A stretch of DNA of 64,000 bases from Lacihabitans sp. LS3-19 (GCF_024343575.1 NZ_RJUA01000112.1:1-64000); one strand, 5' to 3'; counted from the stretch's first letter, positions 32,483 through 42,468 are shown. Numbers and translations: made by a program. Notes: generated from the letters alone by a model not told the origin.

Positions 32483-33868
32483 ATGAAATTCATCAGGACT
32501 TGTGCTTTTTCAATAGTTATATTCCTTCAAATATTGGCGTGCAAAAAATCGCCAATAGATGTAATCCCTGTTGTAGAACCTGTTAAAGAAACCCCCAAAG
32601 ACACAACAGTTGTAGTAATTCCTCCAAAATATCTTAAAGAAAACACTTGGATTTATGCCCAGATGAAACAAAACTATCTATGGGAATCTGACATGCTTGT
32701 TGAAGAAAAAACAGATAAAAATCTAGAACCAAAAGCGTATTTTGAGTCTTTGCTTAGCCCAAACAAGGACTGGGTGTCATATATGAAAATCCAAAAAGAG
32801 GACATGCTGGATTTTTGGAATGGAAATCTAAAATCTTATGGAATAAGATATGCAATAATTAAAAAAGAAGATGGAACAAATAATTTGAATCTGGCCATCT
32901 CATTGGTCCTTAAAGATAGTCCTGCAGAAAAAGCAGGTATGTGGAGAGGCGATATTATCACCAAAATTAATAGTAGCAAAATCACAGCAACAAACCTTGC
33001 TCAATTGTTAGAAAGTGACCAAGCTGAATTTGAATGGACAAACACAAACCAAGATAATTTCAAAGAAACAATCATAAAAAAGAAGTTTCAAGTAAACCCT
33101 TTTCAAACTACTGAAGTTTTTGAAATAGGTTCCAAAAAAATTGGCTATCTAACTTATGCACAATTCCTTCCAAATGTAGAGAATGAATTAAGAAAAATTT
33201 TTGGAGATTTCAAAAATCAAAATGTGAACGAATTTATTTTAGACTTAAGGTTTAATCCAGGTGGATTTACACCCAATACCGAAATCATGGGTTCTCTTCT
33301 GGTAAAAAATCTAAACCCTGGTACTGAAATGTACCATAATGTTTGGAACAAAAGCATAACCGAAGAAAAAATAAAAACCAGTGGCCTGGATGCTGGAGTA
33401 AGAACATGGACTTCGGAAGTAAACAATCTTGATAAACTCCAAAGGCTTTATGTTTTAACTTCGAAAACCACTTCCTCGTCTTCAGAGCTGATTATCAACT
33501 GCTTGAGGCCATTTATGGATGTAATAATTGTTGGGAACAATACCTATGGGAAAAATGTGATTTCGGTAATTCTGACAGACGAAACAAATTCCTTACCTTA
33601 TGGTCTTATGCCAGCATATACAACTATCCTTAACGTAAAAGGAGAATCAAACTATGGAACCAAAGACGGCTTTACACCAGACTATTCCGTTATTGACGAT
33701 ATTATGCCCTATTATCCATTGGGAAACCCTAACGAGACACTTCTGAAAAAGACACTAGAATTAATCACTGGAATTCCTCCCATAAACACAATTGATAGCC
33801 TACATTATAAGGTGAATTTAAAAGACAACTACCACTATTATGATAGCGGGGCAACCCATACTTTTTAA
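32483..33868 (+). CDS. S41-family peptidase, lipoprotein
   Basis: A 461-residue C-terminal-processing-type serine protease. The N-terminus is a lipoprotein signal with lipobox LAC at Cys20, followed by a Pro/Thr/Val-rich linker, so it is anchored in the envelope. A PDZ-like region (about 130-185) has KDSPAEKAGMWRGDIITKIN. The S41 domain shows LDLRFNPGGF, the nucleophile region LTSKTTSSSSELI (Ser near 333) and the general-base Lys in YGKNV (near 356), so the Ser-Lys dyad appears intact. The C-terminal tail is not assigned. It starts 9 bp after the orphan sorting domain and has no partner genes. Confidence 0.9.
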   Translation: MKFIRTCAFSIVIFLQILACKKSPIDVIPVVEPVKETPKDTTVVVIPPKYLKENTWIYAQMKQNYLWESDMLVEEKTDKNLEPKAYFESLLSPNKDWVSYMKIQKEDMLDFWNGNLKSYGIRYAIIKKEDGTNNLNLAISLVLKDSPAEKAGMWRGDIITKINSSKITATNLAQLLESDQAEFEWTNTNQDNFKETIIKKKFQVNPFQTTEVFEIGSKKIGYLTYAQFLPNVENELRKIFGDFKNQNVNEFILDLRFNPGGFTPNTEIMGSLLVKNLNPGTEMYHNVWNKSITEEKIKTSGLDAGVRTWTSEVNNLDKLQRLYVLTSKTTSSSSELIINCLRPFMDVIIVGNNTYGKNVISVILTDETNSLPYGLMPAYTTILNVKGESNYGTKDGFTPDYSVIDDIMPYYPLGNPNETLLKKTLELITGIPPINTIDSLHYKVNLKDNYHYYDSGATHTF

Positions 33869-33921
33869 CAAAAAACCTATTTGAGATAAATATCAACAAT
33901 AACATCTACTCAATTTCCCCG

Positions 33922-33953
33922 TTTGACCATTTCATTACAATATATTATCTTTA
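33922..33953 (+). promoter_or_regulatory. promoter of the DUF4159-MoxR-DUF58-BatA operon
   Basis: TTTG (33922-33925) and TATCTTTA (33946-33953) are 20 bp apart, one base off the phylum consensus at the last position of the -7 box. The first start codon (TTG) is at 33981. Confidence 0.5.
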
Positions 33954-33980
33954 AAGCTTATATTTAAAAGAAAAAGCTAA

Positions 33981-34595
33981 TTGAAACCTTTCGTATTTAC
34001 CCGTATTCAATATAATTCTGGCGACTGGGACACTGACCAACGTATGCCTAGCAATGTTTTGAACTCACTCGTAGAATACACCACCATACCGATTGACGAA
34101 AAAGAAAGGATTATTTACCTAACGGACAAAAATTTATTCCGAAGTCCAATTTGTTATCTTTCAGGGCATAAATTAGTAGAATTCACTTCACTTGAGCGGG
34201 ACAATTTGCATCGATATATTCAAAACGGAGGTTTTCTGTTTGTAGATGATTGTAACCATGACATCGATGGACTTTTCGCTAAATCATTCGAACAAGAAAT
34301 GGGTCAAATATTCGGTCAAAAAGCTTTACAGAAAATCCCAAATACACACGAGATATATAACAGTTTTTTTAAATTTGAAGGCCCACCTACTACTAGTTTT
34401 GAACTCAATGGTTGGGGAGACGATCTCGTTCATGATTACCTAAAAGCCATAACTATTAATGGTCGAATATGCGTTTTGTATTCCAATAAAGACTACGGCT
34501 GCGAATGGGACTATGACTTCAGAAATAAACGGTGGTTGGCCGAAGACAATACCAAGTTTGCCGTAAACATCATCAATTATGCATTAACAATATAA
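33981..34595 (+). CDS. DUF4159 domain protein
   Basis: A 204-residue protein starting at TTG, made almost wholly of a DUF4159 domain: FTRIQYNSGDWDTDQRMPSN at the start, IYLTDKNLFRSPICYLSGH, then RYIQNGGFLFVDDCNHD and a C-terminal RICVLYSNKDYGCEWDYD. The fold is thought to be like the ThuA/glutamine-amidotransferase type, but without a clear catalytic triad. No signal peptide. In many Bacteroidota and other bacteria DUF4159 genes lie next to MoxR, DUF58 and BatA-type genes, as here, so it is part of the same membrane-associated complex. Biochemical role unknown. Confidence 0.88.
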   Translation: MKPFVFTRIQYNSGDWDTDQRMPSNVLNSLVEYTTIPIDEKERIIYLTDKNLFRSPICYLSGHKLVEFTSLERDNLHRYIQNGGFLFVDDCNHDIDGLFAKSFEQEMGQIFGQKALQKIPNTHEIYNSFFKFEGPPTTSFELNGWGDDLVHDYLKAITINGRICVLYSNKDYGCEWDYDFRNKRWLAEDNTKFAVNIINYALTI

Positions 34596-34599
34596 AATT

Positions 34600-35559
34600 T
34601 TGGAAAATCTAAAAACACTCGTAAACAAACTACCAAAGCTAAAAACCGAAATAGGGAAAGTGATAGTTGGCCAAAGCCAAGTTATTGATGAAATTTTGAT
34701 ATCATTTTTGGCAGGAGGGCATTGTCTTTTGGAAGGCGTCCCAGGACTAGCTAAAACACTGATGGTAAAAACACTAGCGGATGCTCTTGATATGCAATTC
34801 AAGAGGTTACAGTTCACACCTGACCTAATGCCCGGTGATATTATAGGTACTGAGATATTAGAGGAAGACCACGAAACTGGAAAGAAATTTTTCAAATTCA
34901 ATAAAGGGCCTTTGTTTGCTAACATAGTTTTGGCAGATGAAATAAACCGTACGCCACCAAAAACCCAAGCGGCACTTTTGGAGGCTATGCAAGAATATAA
35001 AGTGACTTATGCTGGTGTAAACTATGATTTGGACAAACCTTTTTTGATAATTGCAACTCAAAATCCGATAGAGCAATCCGGGACTTATCCCTTGCCTGAA
35101 GCTCAACTCGATAGATTTTTGTTGTTTATTAAACTTTATTATCCGTCGGAATCAGAAGAATTAGAAGTGCTAAAAAGTACTACTACGGATAGAAAAGTAA
35201 ACATTGAAAATGTTTTTTCGGCAGCAGAAATCCTTGAATTACAAAACCTTACAAGACAAGTACATATAGATGATGCTTTGATAGAAAAAGTAAATGCATT
35301 GGTAAGAAATACTCGACCTCAAACCAGCACATCGGAATATGTAAAAAAATGGTGCGAGTGGGGAGCAGGACCAAGAGCTGGACAAGCGTTAATACTTTGC
35401 TCGAAAGCTAGAGCAATACTCCAAGGAAGATTTGCGGTTATTCCAGAAGACATAGAAACACTGGCATTTCCAGTTTTACGTCACAGAATTTCTCTGAATT
35501 TCAGAGCAGAAGCAGAAGGAATAAGTACAGACGATGTGGTAAAAATGCTCATAAAGTAA
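34600..35559 (+). CDS. MoxR-family AAA+ ATPase
   Basis: A 319-residue AAA+ chaperone starting at TTG, 4 bp after the DUF4159 gene. Motifs: Walker A GVPGLAKT (46-53), the MoxR-specific RLQFTPDLMPGDIIGTE, Walker B LADEINRTPPKTQAALLEAMQE, sensor 1 ATQNPIEQSGTYPLPEAQLDRF. The C-terminal lid has RGPRA-type GAGPRAGQALILCSKA. MoxR proteins act with von Willebrand-type DUF58 partners, for which the next gene codes, in the assembly or maturation of membrane or periplasmic complexes. Confidence 0.96.
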   Translation: MENLKTLVNKLPKLKTEIGKVIVGQSQVIDEILISFLAGGHCLLEGVPGLAKTLMVKTLADALDMQFKRLQFTPDLMPGDIIGTEILEEDHETGKKFFKFNKGPLFANIVLADEINRTPPKTQAALLEAMQEYKVTYAGVNYDLDKPFLIIATQNPIEQSGTYPLPEAQLDRFLLFIKLYYPSESEELEVLKSTTTDRKVNIENVFSAAEILELQNLTRQVHIDDALIEKVNALVRNTRPQTSTSEYVKKWCEWGAGPRAGQALILCSKARAILQGRFAVIPEDIETLAFPVLRHRISLNFRAEAEGISTDDVVKMLIK

Positions 35560-35583
35560 AAAATAGGCATATAACAAAACCTA

Positions 35584-36450
35584 ATGTCGCTAACCAAAGA
35601 ACTCATAAAAGTCAACAACCTGCAGCTTGCCGCCAAACTGGTAAGTGATCAACTCGTAATGGGCATGCATGCCAGTAAGAGGTCTGGCATGGGAGCTGAG
35701 TTTGAACAGTACCGACATTATATACCTGGCGACGACCCAAAACGAATAGACTGGAAGTTATTTGCGAGAACACAAAAGCACCAAATAAGAGAATCTTCAA
35801 CGGAAAGTACCCTATGCATAAATTTCATTTTGGACCTTTCTGGATCAATGAACTATAGTGAAAATGGTGTTTCAAGGCTTAATTATGCAAAAATTCTTTT
35901 GGCATCCTTATCATACCTAGGTTTTAGACAAAGCGACCACATGAATCTTTATTTTTTGAAAGATGGTCAACTAGAAAGGGTAGTGACTGAAGGAAAACAA
36001 AGTTTTCAAAAAATACTATATCAGTTAGAAAATGCAAAAGCAGCAGGAAATTGGACATTTGAAAAAGTGAATTTCCAGGATTTTCAATCAAAAGCTAAAG
36101 AATTGTTGATTTTTGCTTCTGATTTGTTCCAAACAGATTCAGAGTTTTTTTCATTAATAAAAACTTGGGAAAGACCAGGTAAAGAGATATTGATTTTTCA
36201 AATTTTAGGAGAAAGAGAAATTGACCTAAACTTAGAAGGAATTATCAAATTTAAAGATTTAGAAACTAACCAAACGAGGGAATTGTCAGCCTCAGAAATC
36301 AAAAAAGATTATGAAAAAAACTTCAATTTTTTCTTAAATGAATTAGACAATGAATTGAATCTTAAAAATGTACATATTTACAGGTGCAAACTCAGCGATC
36401 CAATATCTGAAGTACTTAAAAACGCTCTAAAAAAACTAAAATGGAGTTAA
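35584..36450 (+). CDS. DUF58 (von Willebrand-like) partner of MoxR
   Basis: A 288-residue DUF58 protein. The hallmark stretch is YIPGDDPKRIDWKLFART (47-64), followed by a vWA-like fold with a metal-ion-dependent adhesion-type motif DLSGSM (84-89). No membrane helix, so it is likely cytosolic and bound to MoxR. It overlaps the BatA-type gene by 10 bp. Neighbouring genes support a MoxR-DUF58-Bat complex; the client is unknown. Confidence 0.93.
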   Translation: MSLTKELIKVNNLQLAAKLVSDQLVMGMHASKRSGMGAEFEQYRHYIPGDDPKRIDWKLFARTQKHQIRESSTESTLCINFILDLSGSMNYSENGVSRLNYAKILLASLSYLGFRQSDHMNLYFLKDGQLERVVTEGKQSFQKILYQLENAKAAGNWTFEKVNFQDFQSKAKELLIFASDLFQTDSEFFSLIKTWERPGKEILIFQILGEREIDLNLEGIIKFKDLETNQTRELSASEIKKDYEKNFNFFLNELDNELNLKNVHIYRCKLSDPISEVLKNALKKLKWS

Positions 36451-37568
36451 TAAACCCAAACATACTCTGGGGATTATTAGCAATCTCCGCTCCCATTCTG
36501 ATTCATTTTTGGAATCAAAAAAAAGCAGTTACCATAGATTGGGCAGCTATGAAATGGCTCATAGAAAGTCAAAAACTAAAAGCCAAAGGTTTAAGATTGG
36601 ATGATTTACTTTTGCTATTATTAAGAATTTTAGCAATGATACTTTTGGTACTTATTCTTTCTAAACCGTTGATAAATAAGCTTTTACCTAAAAAGAAAAA
36701 CCTAGAAAAAATCCATTTTTTTCAGAAAAACAAAACGCTTTTTGAAAACTTCAAATTTGAGTTTTCAGATGCTATTCAAAAAAAAGAAAAGGTATTTTGG
36801 TTAAATGATTTAGAAAATACGATAAAAAAGACAGAAGAAAACCTAAATAACAATAATATACAAATTGCTTATATTCAAACAAATATAAATATTTTACAAA
36901 AAAAGTATCCAGAAAAAGAGATTCATATTTACACAAATCACCCAGTGGATCTCAATTTATATCCGAATATCTATTTAACAGAAAATCTAAAATTACATCC
37001 ACTCAAAACTGAATCTGAAAACAATACTAAAGCTTTATTTTTTGGTCAATATGTTTATGTAAATAAAAAAAATGCACTCGTTCGCACCAATGAAAAACCA
37101 GAAAAAAAAGTTATAGACAAAGGTGATATTAAAGTATTTATTGATGATAACAAAACCTTAAAAGCAGCTTTTGAAGCTATTAAAGAAGTTTTCGGTTTTC
37201 CATTCGAATATGTTCAAAAAAAGGAAGCTGCGGAAATAATTTTCAACCAAAACAGCGTTTATCACACCATAGAATTTAAAACTGATGGAAACTTAGAAAC
37301 TCAAGAAATCATCTTAGACCTCAATCCAGAAACATCCAATATAATTTTTAATGGAAAATTACCAGAAATAATATTGGAGATACTCTTAAACCACTATCAA
37401 ATTAGTGACAAAAATACTCTTATAAGCAATCAACAATTAGCCAGCATTTTTAAAACAAAACAATCAGAAAACAAAACGAAAAAAATGGCAATTGACAAAT
37501 ATTTGCTATTCCTATTTTTAGGAATAATAATGGCAGAGCGGTATTTGTCTTTAAAACAGAATAAATGA
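36441..37568 (+). CDS. BatA-type membrane protein
   Basis: A 375-residue protein that begins with the BatA N-terminal domain: NPNILWGLLAISAPILIHFW (helix 1, about 6-25) and DDLLLLLLRILAMILLVLIL (helix 2, about 54-73). A Lys/Asn-rich middle part of uncertain fold lies between, and there is a final membrane helix near the C-terminus (about 350-367). Unlike full BatA it lacks a clear von Willebrand domain; that is supplied by the DUF58 gene. It overlaps the next gene by 4 bp. Confidence 0.8.
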   Translation: MELINPNILWGLLAISAPILIHFWNQKKAVTIDWAAMKWLIESQKLKAKGLRLDDLLLLLLRILAMILLVLILSKPLINKLLPKKKNLEKIHFFQKNKTLFENFKFEFSDAIQKKEKVFWLNDLENTIKKTEENLNNNNIQIAYIQTNINILQKKYPEKEIHIYTNHPVDLNLYPNIYLTENLKLHPLKTESENNTKALFFGQYVYVNKKNALVRTNEKPEKKVIDKGDIKVFIDDNKTLKAAFEAIKEVFGFPFEYVQKKEAAEIIFNQNSVYHTIEFKTDGNLETQEIILDLNPETSNIIFNGKLPEIILEILLNHYQISDKNTLISNQQLASIFKTKQSENKTKKMAIDKYLLFLFLGIIMAERYLSLKQNK

Positions 37569-39718
37569 AGGAATTAAAAAATAAAATACGCTTATTTATC
37601 TTCCAACAAGTCATTTTAGACTTGTTGAAGTGTCTATTCGTGTCTTTCTCTCTCTATTTCATATCATTTGCATTATTTAATTCATATAAAATTTCTGCAA
37701 TCTCCTTTCTTTTTGGGTTTATTGCAACCGCCATTTTTACTAAACTTTTCAAGGATAAAACAAAATTAGCTCAAACGGTTTTACATAAAAATAATCCACA
37801 AATAGAATACAGTTTGTCTTTGCTTTTTAAGGATAATCTAAATGCAGCAGAAACTTTACAGGCAGAAAGAATCAATGAGAAATCCTTAAAAATTCCGTTC
37901 AAATTAGACAAGATTTTTTGGTTGCTTTTGGCATTTTTAGGATTAAGTTTTTTTTCAAAAAATCTAAAATTCAACTCCCAGCAAAAAAAATCTGCTTCCA
38001 TAAGAGAAAGTATTTTAACGGGAAAATCTAAACAAAAACCTAATCCAAAATTCATTTCTTCGAAACTAAAAATCGTTCCACCTAGCTACACAGCTTTACC
38101 TACGAATACAAGCGAAAATCTAAATGCCGAAGCTATAATTGGTTCAAAATTAGAGTGGACGGTGATTTTTGAAAATGCGAAAGATCTAGAAGTATATATC
38201 GAAAATGCAAAGGGCAAAAACTTAGTTTTTAGCAAAATTGACACAAACACTTATCGTTTTTCTGACCTATTAGTAAGTTCTAGCTTTTACAGCATAAAAG
38301 CCCAAAAAGGAGATTCAACAGTTTATCAATCTGAATTTTACAGAATAGAGGCCATACCAGACGCTCCGCCAAAAATAGAACCAGTATCGAAAGAACTGTA
38401 CCAATTTCATAAAATTTCGGACCCAACAAAAATCAATGTAAGTGCTAAAATATCAGACGATTTTAGAGTTAAGGAATCCTATATTGTGGCCACAGTGGCG
38501 AGAGGATCTGGCGAAAATGTGAAATTCAGAGAAGTTAAATGGCCAGTGGGTTCTAAAAATTTCAAATCAGAAAATATCTCCAAAACGATTGATTTAAAAT
38601 CCTTAGGATTTGCTCCTGGTGACGAACTCTATTATTATTGGGCCGCTTTTGACAATAAATCACCAGAGCCAAACTTCTCAAAATCCGACACCTATTTTGT
38701 GGTATTCAAAGATACCGCTGCAAATGCTGAGACGGATTTAGCCACCATGGCCATGAATATTTTGCCAGAATATTTCAGAAGCCAAAGGCAAATAATCATT
38801 GATACCGAAAAATTGATTAAGAAAAAAAACAAGATCAAAAAGCAGGAATTTAATAGTGAATCCAACGAAATTGGGTACGACCAAAAGATTTTGCGTTTAC
38901 GCTATGGTCAATATTTAGGTGAAGAATTTGAGACAAGCATCGGTCCAGGGGGGCATGACGATGAAGACGGCGATTTCATGAAAGGTTTTGTGCATGCCCA
39001 CGATTCAGAGGAGCAGGAAGACAATCATGTGGAAGCGGAACATCACGATCATGGCATTACTAACCCAAATGCCGACCAAGACCCTTTAGCTGCTATGATG
39101 GCCGAATATGTGCATTCGCACGACGATGCCGACGCGAATACTTTCTATGAGCAATCCACGAGAAGTTTACTCAAAATGGCCTTAGAACAAATGTGGCAGT
39201 CAGAATTGCATCTTAGACTTTATGAACCTGAAAAAGCACTTCCATTTGAGAACAAAGCTTTGGCGTATTTGAAAGAAGCTCAACAAAAAGCAAGAGTTTA
39301 TGTAAAGAAAACAGGATTTGACCCGCCTCCAATTAAGGAAAAAGAGAAGAGATTGACAGGAGAATTAACGAAGTTTAATCTAAATCAAAGCTTTGCAAAG
39401 ACATTCTATGAAAACGAAACTTTGGCTTTATTGGCTAATCTTACCGATATTTTAGAAAAAGAAACCCTAGACAAAAATGATAAGCAAAGGTTAGTGAATC
39501 TGAGTCAAGCTTTGTCAGAAATACCGAATTTAAAAAGCTCGATTTTAAAAGATTTACAAACTTTGATAAATAGCAAAAGTATTTCAGAGGCTCAAAAAGC
39601 AGCCTTGAAAACAAAATTGCTGACCTTGTTGGATATAAATTTGGCAAAAAGCAGAAATGGAAATTCTACGAAAAACAATAAAGATTTAGAGGCGGTATTT
39701 AGAAAAAACATGAAATAA
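37565..39718 (+). CDS. large DUF4175-like membrane protein with His/Asp/Glu-rich insert
   Basis: A 717-residue protein with membrane helices near the N-terminus (about 17-35, 38-60 and 115-130), then a large periplasmic part containing beta-rich segments (about 160-380) and helical repeats. Residues ~461-525 form an insert very rich in His, Asp and Glu (GGHDDEDGDF, VHAHDSEEQED, AEHHDHG, YVHSHDDADA), which looks metal-binding. The rest fits the DUF4175 proteins found in MoxR/Bat loci. It overlaps the BatA gene by 4 bp and the next gene follows after 3 bp. Function unknown. Confidence 0.75.
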   Translation: MKELKNKIRLFIFQQVILDLLKCLFVSFSLYFISFALFNSYKISAISFLFGFIATAIFTKLFKDKTKLAQTVLHKNNPQIEYSLSLLFKDNLNAAETLQAERINEKSLKIPFKLDKIFWLLLAFLGLSFFSKNLKFNSQQKKSASIRESILTGKSKQKPNPKFISSKLKIVPPSYTALPTNTSENLNAEAIIGSKLEWTVIFENAKDLEVYIENAKGKNLVFSKIDTNTYRFSDLLVSSSFYSIKAQKGDSTVYQSEFYRIEAIPDAPPKIEPVSKELYQFHKISDPTKINVSAKISDDFRVKESYIVATVARGSGENVKFREVKWPVGSKNFKSENISKTIDLKSLGFAPGDELYYYWAAFDNKSPEPNFSKSDTYFVVFKDTAANAETDLATMAMNILPEYFRSQRQIIIDTEKLIKKKNKIKKQEFNSESNEIGYDQKILRLRYGQYLGEEFETSIGPGGHDDEDGDFMKGFVHAHDSEEQEDNHVEAEHHDHGITNPNADQDPLAAMMAEYVHSHDDADANTFYEQSTRSLLKMALEQMWQSELHLRLYEPEKALPFENKALAYLKEAQQKARVYVKKTGFDPPPIKEKEKRLTGELTKFNLNQSFAKTFYENETLALLANLTDILEKETLDKNDKQRLVNLSQALSEIPNLKSSILKDLQTLINSKSISEAQKAALKTKLLTLLDINLAKSRNGNSTKNNKDLEAVFRKNMK

Positions 39719-39721
39719 GAA

Positions 39722-41314
39722 TTGGAAGAAAAAACCTTAAATATCGTATTGAATATACTCTTGGCAGGTCTGTTTGGTCTTCAAGCTTATGGATTATACA
39801 AAGTAAAATCACAGAAAAGGTGGCCGATAAAAGTCATTTTGAATGTTTTGCTATTGATTTCTATTGTTCTGTTGATATTTCCACCAAAGTTTCAAAAAAA
39901 CATCACAAATAATAAAATCGGAATAAAAGATGAAAGAATTCCAGCTTCTGAAATAAAAAAGCTACAGGATAGTTTGGACATAGAATTGGTGATTACACCA
40001 AAAGACTACCTATCAAAATTCATTGACAAAAACCCTGAAATTCATCTGTTTGGGCAAAGCTTCACAGCAGAATTTTTGAGTGAATTGGCAGAAAAAAACA
40101 TGCATTTACATCCTTATTTTAGCAAAAATGAAATTCAAGATTTAAGTTATCAATCGATACTTAGGCAAAACGAAAATCAGCAGATATTTGGGAAAATAGA
40201 GTTAGAAAACAAGGCGACCATTAAGGTAAAATATGGTTCTGCAACACTAGATAGCATAATTTTAGAAAAAGGGCAACAATCTTTTATTTTGAGTTTTCCA
40301 TCCTTTTCTTTAGGTAAAACTGCCGTTGACATATTCTTAGACGACAAAGTGCTTAGTTCTATTCATTATTTTTCAAGAAAAGCTGACAAATTGAATATCT
40401 TGATTTTGTCCGAAAACCCTGACTTCGAAACTAAAACGCTTTCTGATTGGCTAGGAAAAAATGGACATCAGGTAAAAGTCCAAACTTTGGTGGCAAAAAA
40501 TACACAAAACAATACCGATATCAATAAAACTGAAAACGAAAAGTACGATATTGTTTTTGCCACGCCGGCTAATATTTCTCAATCCATTTGTAAAAAAACT
40601 ATCGCAAACGGAGGTGCAATATTTATGTATAATGCAGAAGAAAGTGCAATTGAAGTATTAAATAAAACTTATGGAACTGGATTCAAATTTCAAAAGATTG
40701 GAAACGAAAAAGAAATTCAACTAAAGGAAGGTCTTTTTGCATTGCCTTTTAAATTTTTACCAGAAACGCATTACCAAATAAACCAAGATTGGCCAATTGC
40801 AGTCAATAGTAAACGAATTGGAACTTCACTGCTGAGCGAAACTTATCCCTTGTTATTATCTGGAGACAGTATTACCTATCGAAAAATTTGGGCTGAGGTT
40901 TTGCAAAAATTGAATATTGTTCAAAAAAACAATATTGCAATTCAAGCACCTATTCAAAAAGACTTAAACACCGAAATTATTTTCAACAATTTTGAAAACT
41001 TGGATGCCATTTTCAAAACGCCAAACGATAGCATTTTTACGAAAAAACTAGCCTCAAATCCAAATTCTTATTTTGGAAACTATGCTTTCAGAAAATCAGG
41101 ATGGCAAGCCATAGATCCTGAAAATGAAGTATTTATAGATGAGGATCTTGAATCTTATTTGGCTTATAATTTTTCAAAATCCGCAATCAACATTTATCAA
41201 AAAAATGGCATAAGTAATACGAACATTTCCCTAAAAGAGCCCATTTCACCTTGGGTTTTATTCTTTATTATATTCATTATATTAGCAATGCTTTGGTTAG
41301 AACCTAAGCTCTAA
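39722..41314 (+). CDS. membrane protein, last gene of the MoxR/Bat operon
   Basis: A 530-residue protein starting at TTG, 3 bp after the DUF4175-like gene. It has two N-terminal membrane helices (about 9-25 and 37-54) and one at the C-terminus (about 507-526, PWVLFFIIFIILAMLWLEP), with a large soluble part between that includes KLNILILSENPDFETKTLSDWLG, reminiscent of the glutamine-amidotransferase-like fold of large Bat-type proteins. No catalytic residues are recognisable. The topology matches BatA-type scaffolds, so it is probably another structural member of the same complex. Confidence 0.75.
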   Translation: MEEKTLNIVLNILLAGLFGLQAYGLYKVKSQKRWPIKVILNVLLLISIVLLIFPPKFQKNITNNKIGIKDERIPASEIKKLQDSLDIELVITPKDYLSKFIDKNPEIHLFGQSFTAEFLSELAEKNMHLHPYFSKNEIQDLSYQSILRQNENQQIFGKIELENKATIKVKYGSATLDSIILEKGQQSFILSFPSFSLGKTAVDIFLDDKVLSSIHYFSRKADKLNILILSENPDFETKTLSDWLGKNGHQVKVQTLVAKNTQNNTDINKTENEKYDIVFATPANISQSICKKTIANGGAIFMYNAEESAIEVLNKTYGTGFKFQKIGNEKEIQLKEGLFALPFKFLPETHYQINQDWPIAVNSKRIGTSLLSETYPLLLSGDSITYRKIWAEVLQKLNIVQKNNIAIQAPIQKDLNTEIIFNNFENLDAIFKTPNDSIFTKKLASNPNSYFGNYAFRKSGWQAIDPENEVFIDEDLESYLAYNFSKSAINIYQKNGISNTNISLKEPISPWVLFFIIFIILAMLWLEPKL

Positions 41315-41350
41315 AAGTAAATTATTCTATTTAAAATTAAAGATTCTTAA

Positions 41351-42427
41351 ATGAAAAACTTAAAAACTATTTTAATACTGTTCTTTTTTATCTTAAGAAT
41401 TAATTCATTCGCTCAAGAGAGTCTCTTCACCCAAGAAATTGCCGAAAAACTCGCCGAACTTCCCATGCACTGCATAAGCCAAGAGTTTCCAAACAAAACG
41501 GGGCATAGTTCGGACGGAGCCGAAGATCACAAACTTTTACCTTCTCAACTACACCCAAGTTTTTATGGTTGCCTAGACTGGCACTCGAGTGTGCATGGGC
41601 ATTGGATGTTGGTAAAACTGCTAAAGCAATTTCCAGAAATCAAAGACAGAGAGAAGATTATCAGAACATTAGAAAATAGCTTTGAAGCTGAAAAACTAAA
41701 GACCGAAGCTGAATATTTCACCAAATATAAAACTACCAAAACTTTCGAACGCACTTATGGTTGGGCTTGGATTCTAAAACTAGACCAAGAACTGCTAACT
41801 TGGGATGACCCTATGGCACAAAAATGGCATAAAAATCTGCAACCGCTAACCAATGAAGTGGTAAGACTATGGTCGGATTATTTGCCCAAACAAACCTATC
41901 CCAACAGAACTGGCGTACACCCAAATACAGCTTTCGGTCTTTGTTTTGCGTTAGATTGGGCTGCAACAACCAAAAATGAAGCTTTTGAAATGGCAATAAT
42001 AGGTAGAGCAAATCAATTTTACTATTACCAAAAAGACGCCCCAGCCTATCTAGAACCAGATGGCTCGGATTTCCTATCTCCTAATCTCGAAATTGCCGAC
42101 TTGATGCGAAGAATTATGTCGCCAAAAGAATTTGAGGCTTGGTTTGCGAAATTTTTATATAAAACCTCTATAGATAATTTATTAAAAATGCCAGTAGTAA
42201 GTGACAGAACTGATTTCCAAATTGTGCACCTCGACGGATTGAGTCTTAGTCGAGCTTGGTGTATGAAAGGCATAGCGTCAACCTTTTCTCCAAAGAATCC
42301 TTTAAAAACCAAATTTGAAAAAACATCAAAAGAGTTTTTAGAAAAAACTCTCCCTAATGTAACTTCTGGAAATTATGGAGGAGATCACTGGCTTGCTTCT
42401 TTTGCAGTATATGCCATCTTCGACTGA
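41351..42427 (+). CDS. exported DUF2891 protein
   Basis: A 358-residue protein with a signal peptide (MKNLKTILILFFFILRINSFAQ). The remainder is DUF2891: MHCISQEFPNKTGHSSDGAED, LHPSFYGCLDWHSSVHGHWML, then TYGWAWILKLDQEL, NRTGVHPNTAFGL and GLSLSRAWCMKGIAS. The repeated conserved W, H and D residues and helical pattern suggest an (alpha/alpha)-barrel enzyme like those acting on carbohydrates, but no activity is known to me. A strong terminator follows, also used by the converging sugar-dehydrogenase gene. Confidence 0.88.
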   Translation: MKNLKTILILFFFILRINSFAQESLFTQEIAEKLAELPMHCISQEFPNKTGHSSDGAEDHKLLPSQLHPSFYGCLDWHSSVHGHWMLVKLLKQFPEIKDREKIIRTLENSFEAEKLKTEAEYFTKYKTTKTFERTYGWAWILKLDQELLTWDDPMAQKWHKNLQPLTNEVVRLWSDYLPKQTYPNRTGVHPNTAFGLCFALDWAATTKNEAFEMAIIGRANQFYYYQKDAPAYLEPDGSDFLSPNLEIADLMRRIMSPKEFEAWFAKFLYKTSIDNLLKMPVVSDRTDFQIVHLDGLSLSRAWCMKGIASTFSPKNPLKTKFEKTSKEFLEKTLPNVTSGNYGGDHWLASFAVYAIFD

Positions 42428-42440
42428 ACTCAATTAAAAT

Positions 42441-42468
42441 AAAAAAGCACCCCAAGAGGTGCTTTTTT
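42441..42468. terminator. bidirectional terminator
   Basis: AAAAAAGCACC (42441-42451) and GGTGCTTTTTT (42458-42468) form an 11-bp stem with a 6-nt loop and T-runs on both strands. It separates the converging DUF2891 and sugar-dehydrogenase genes. Confidence 0.9.
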
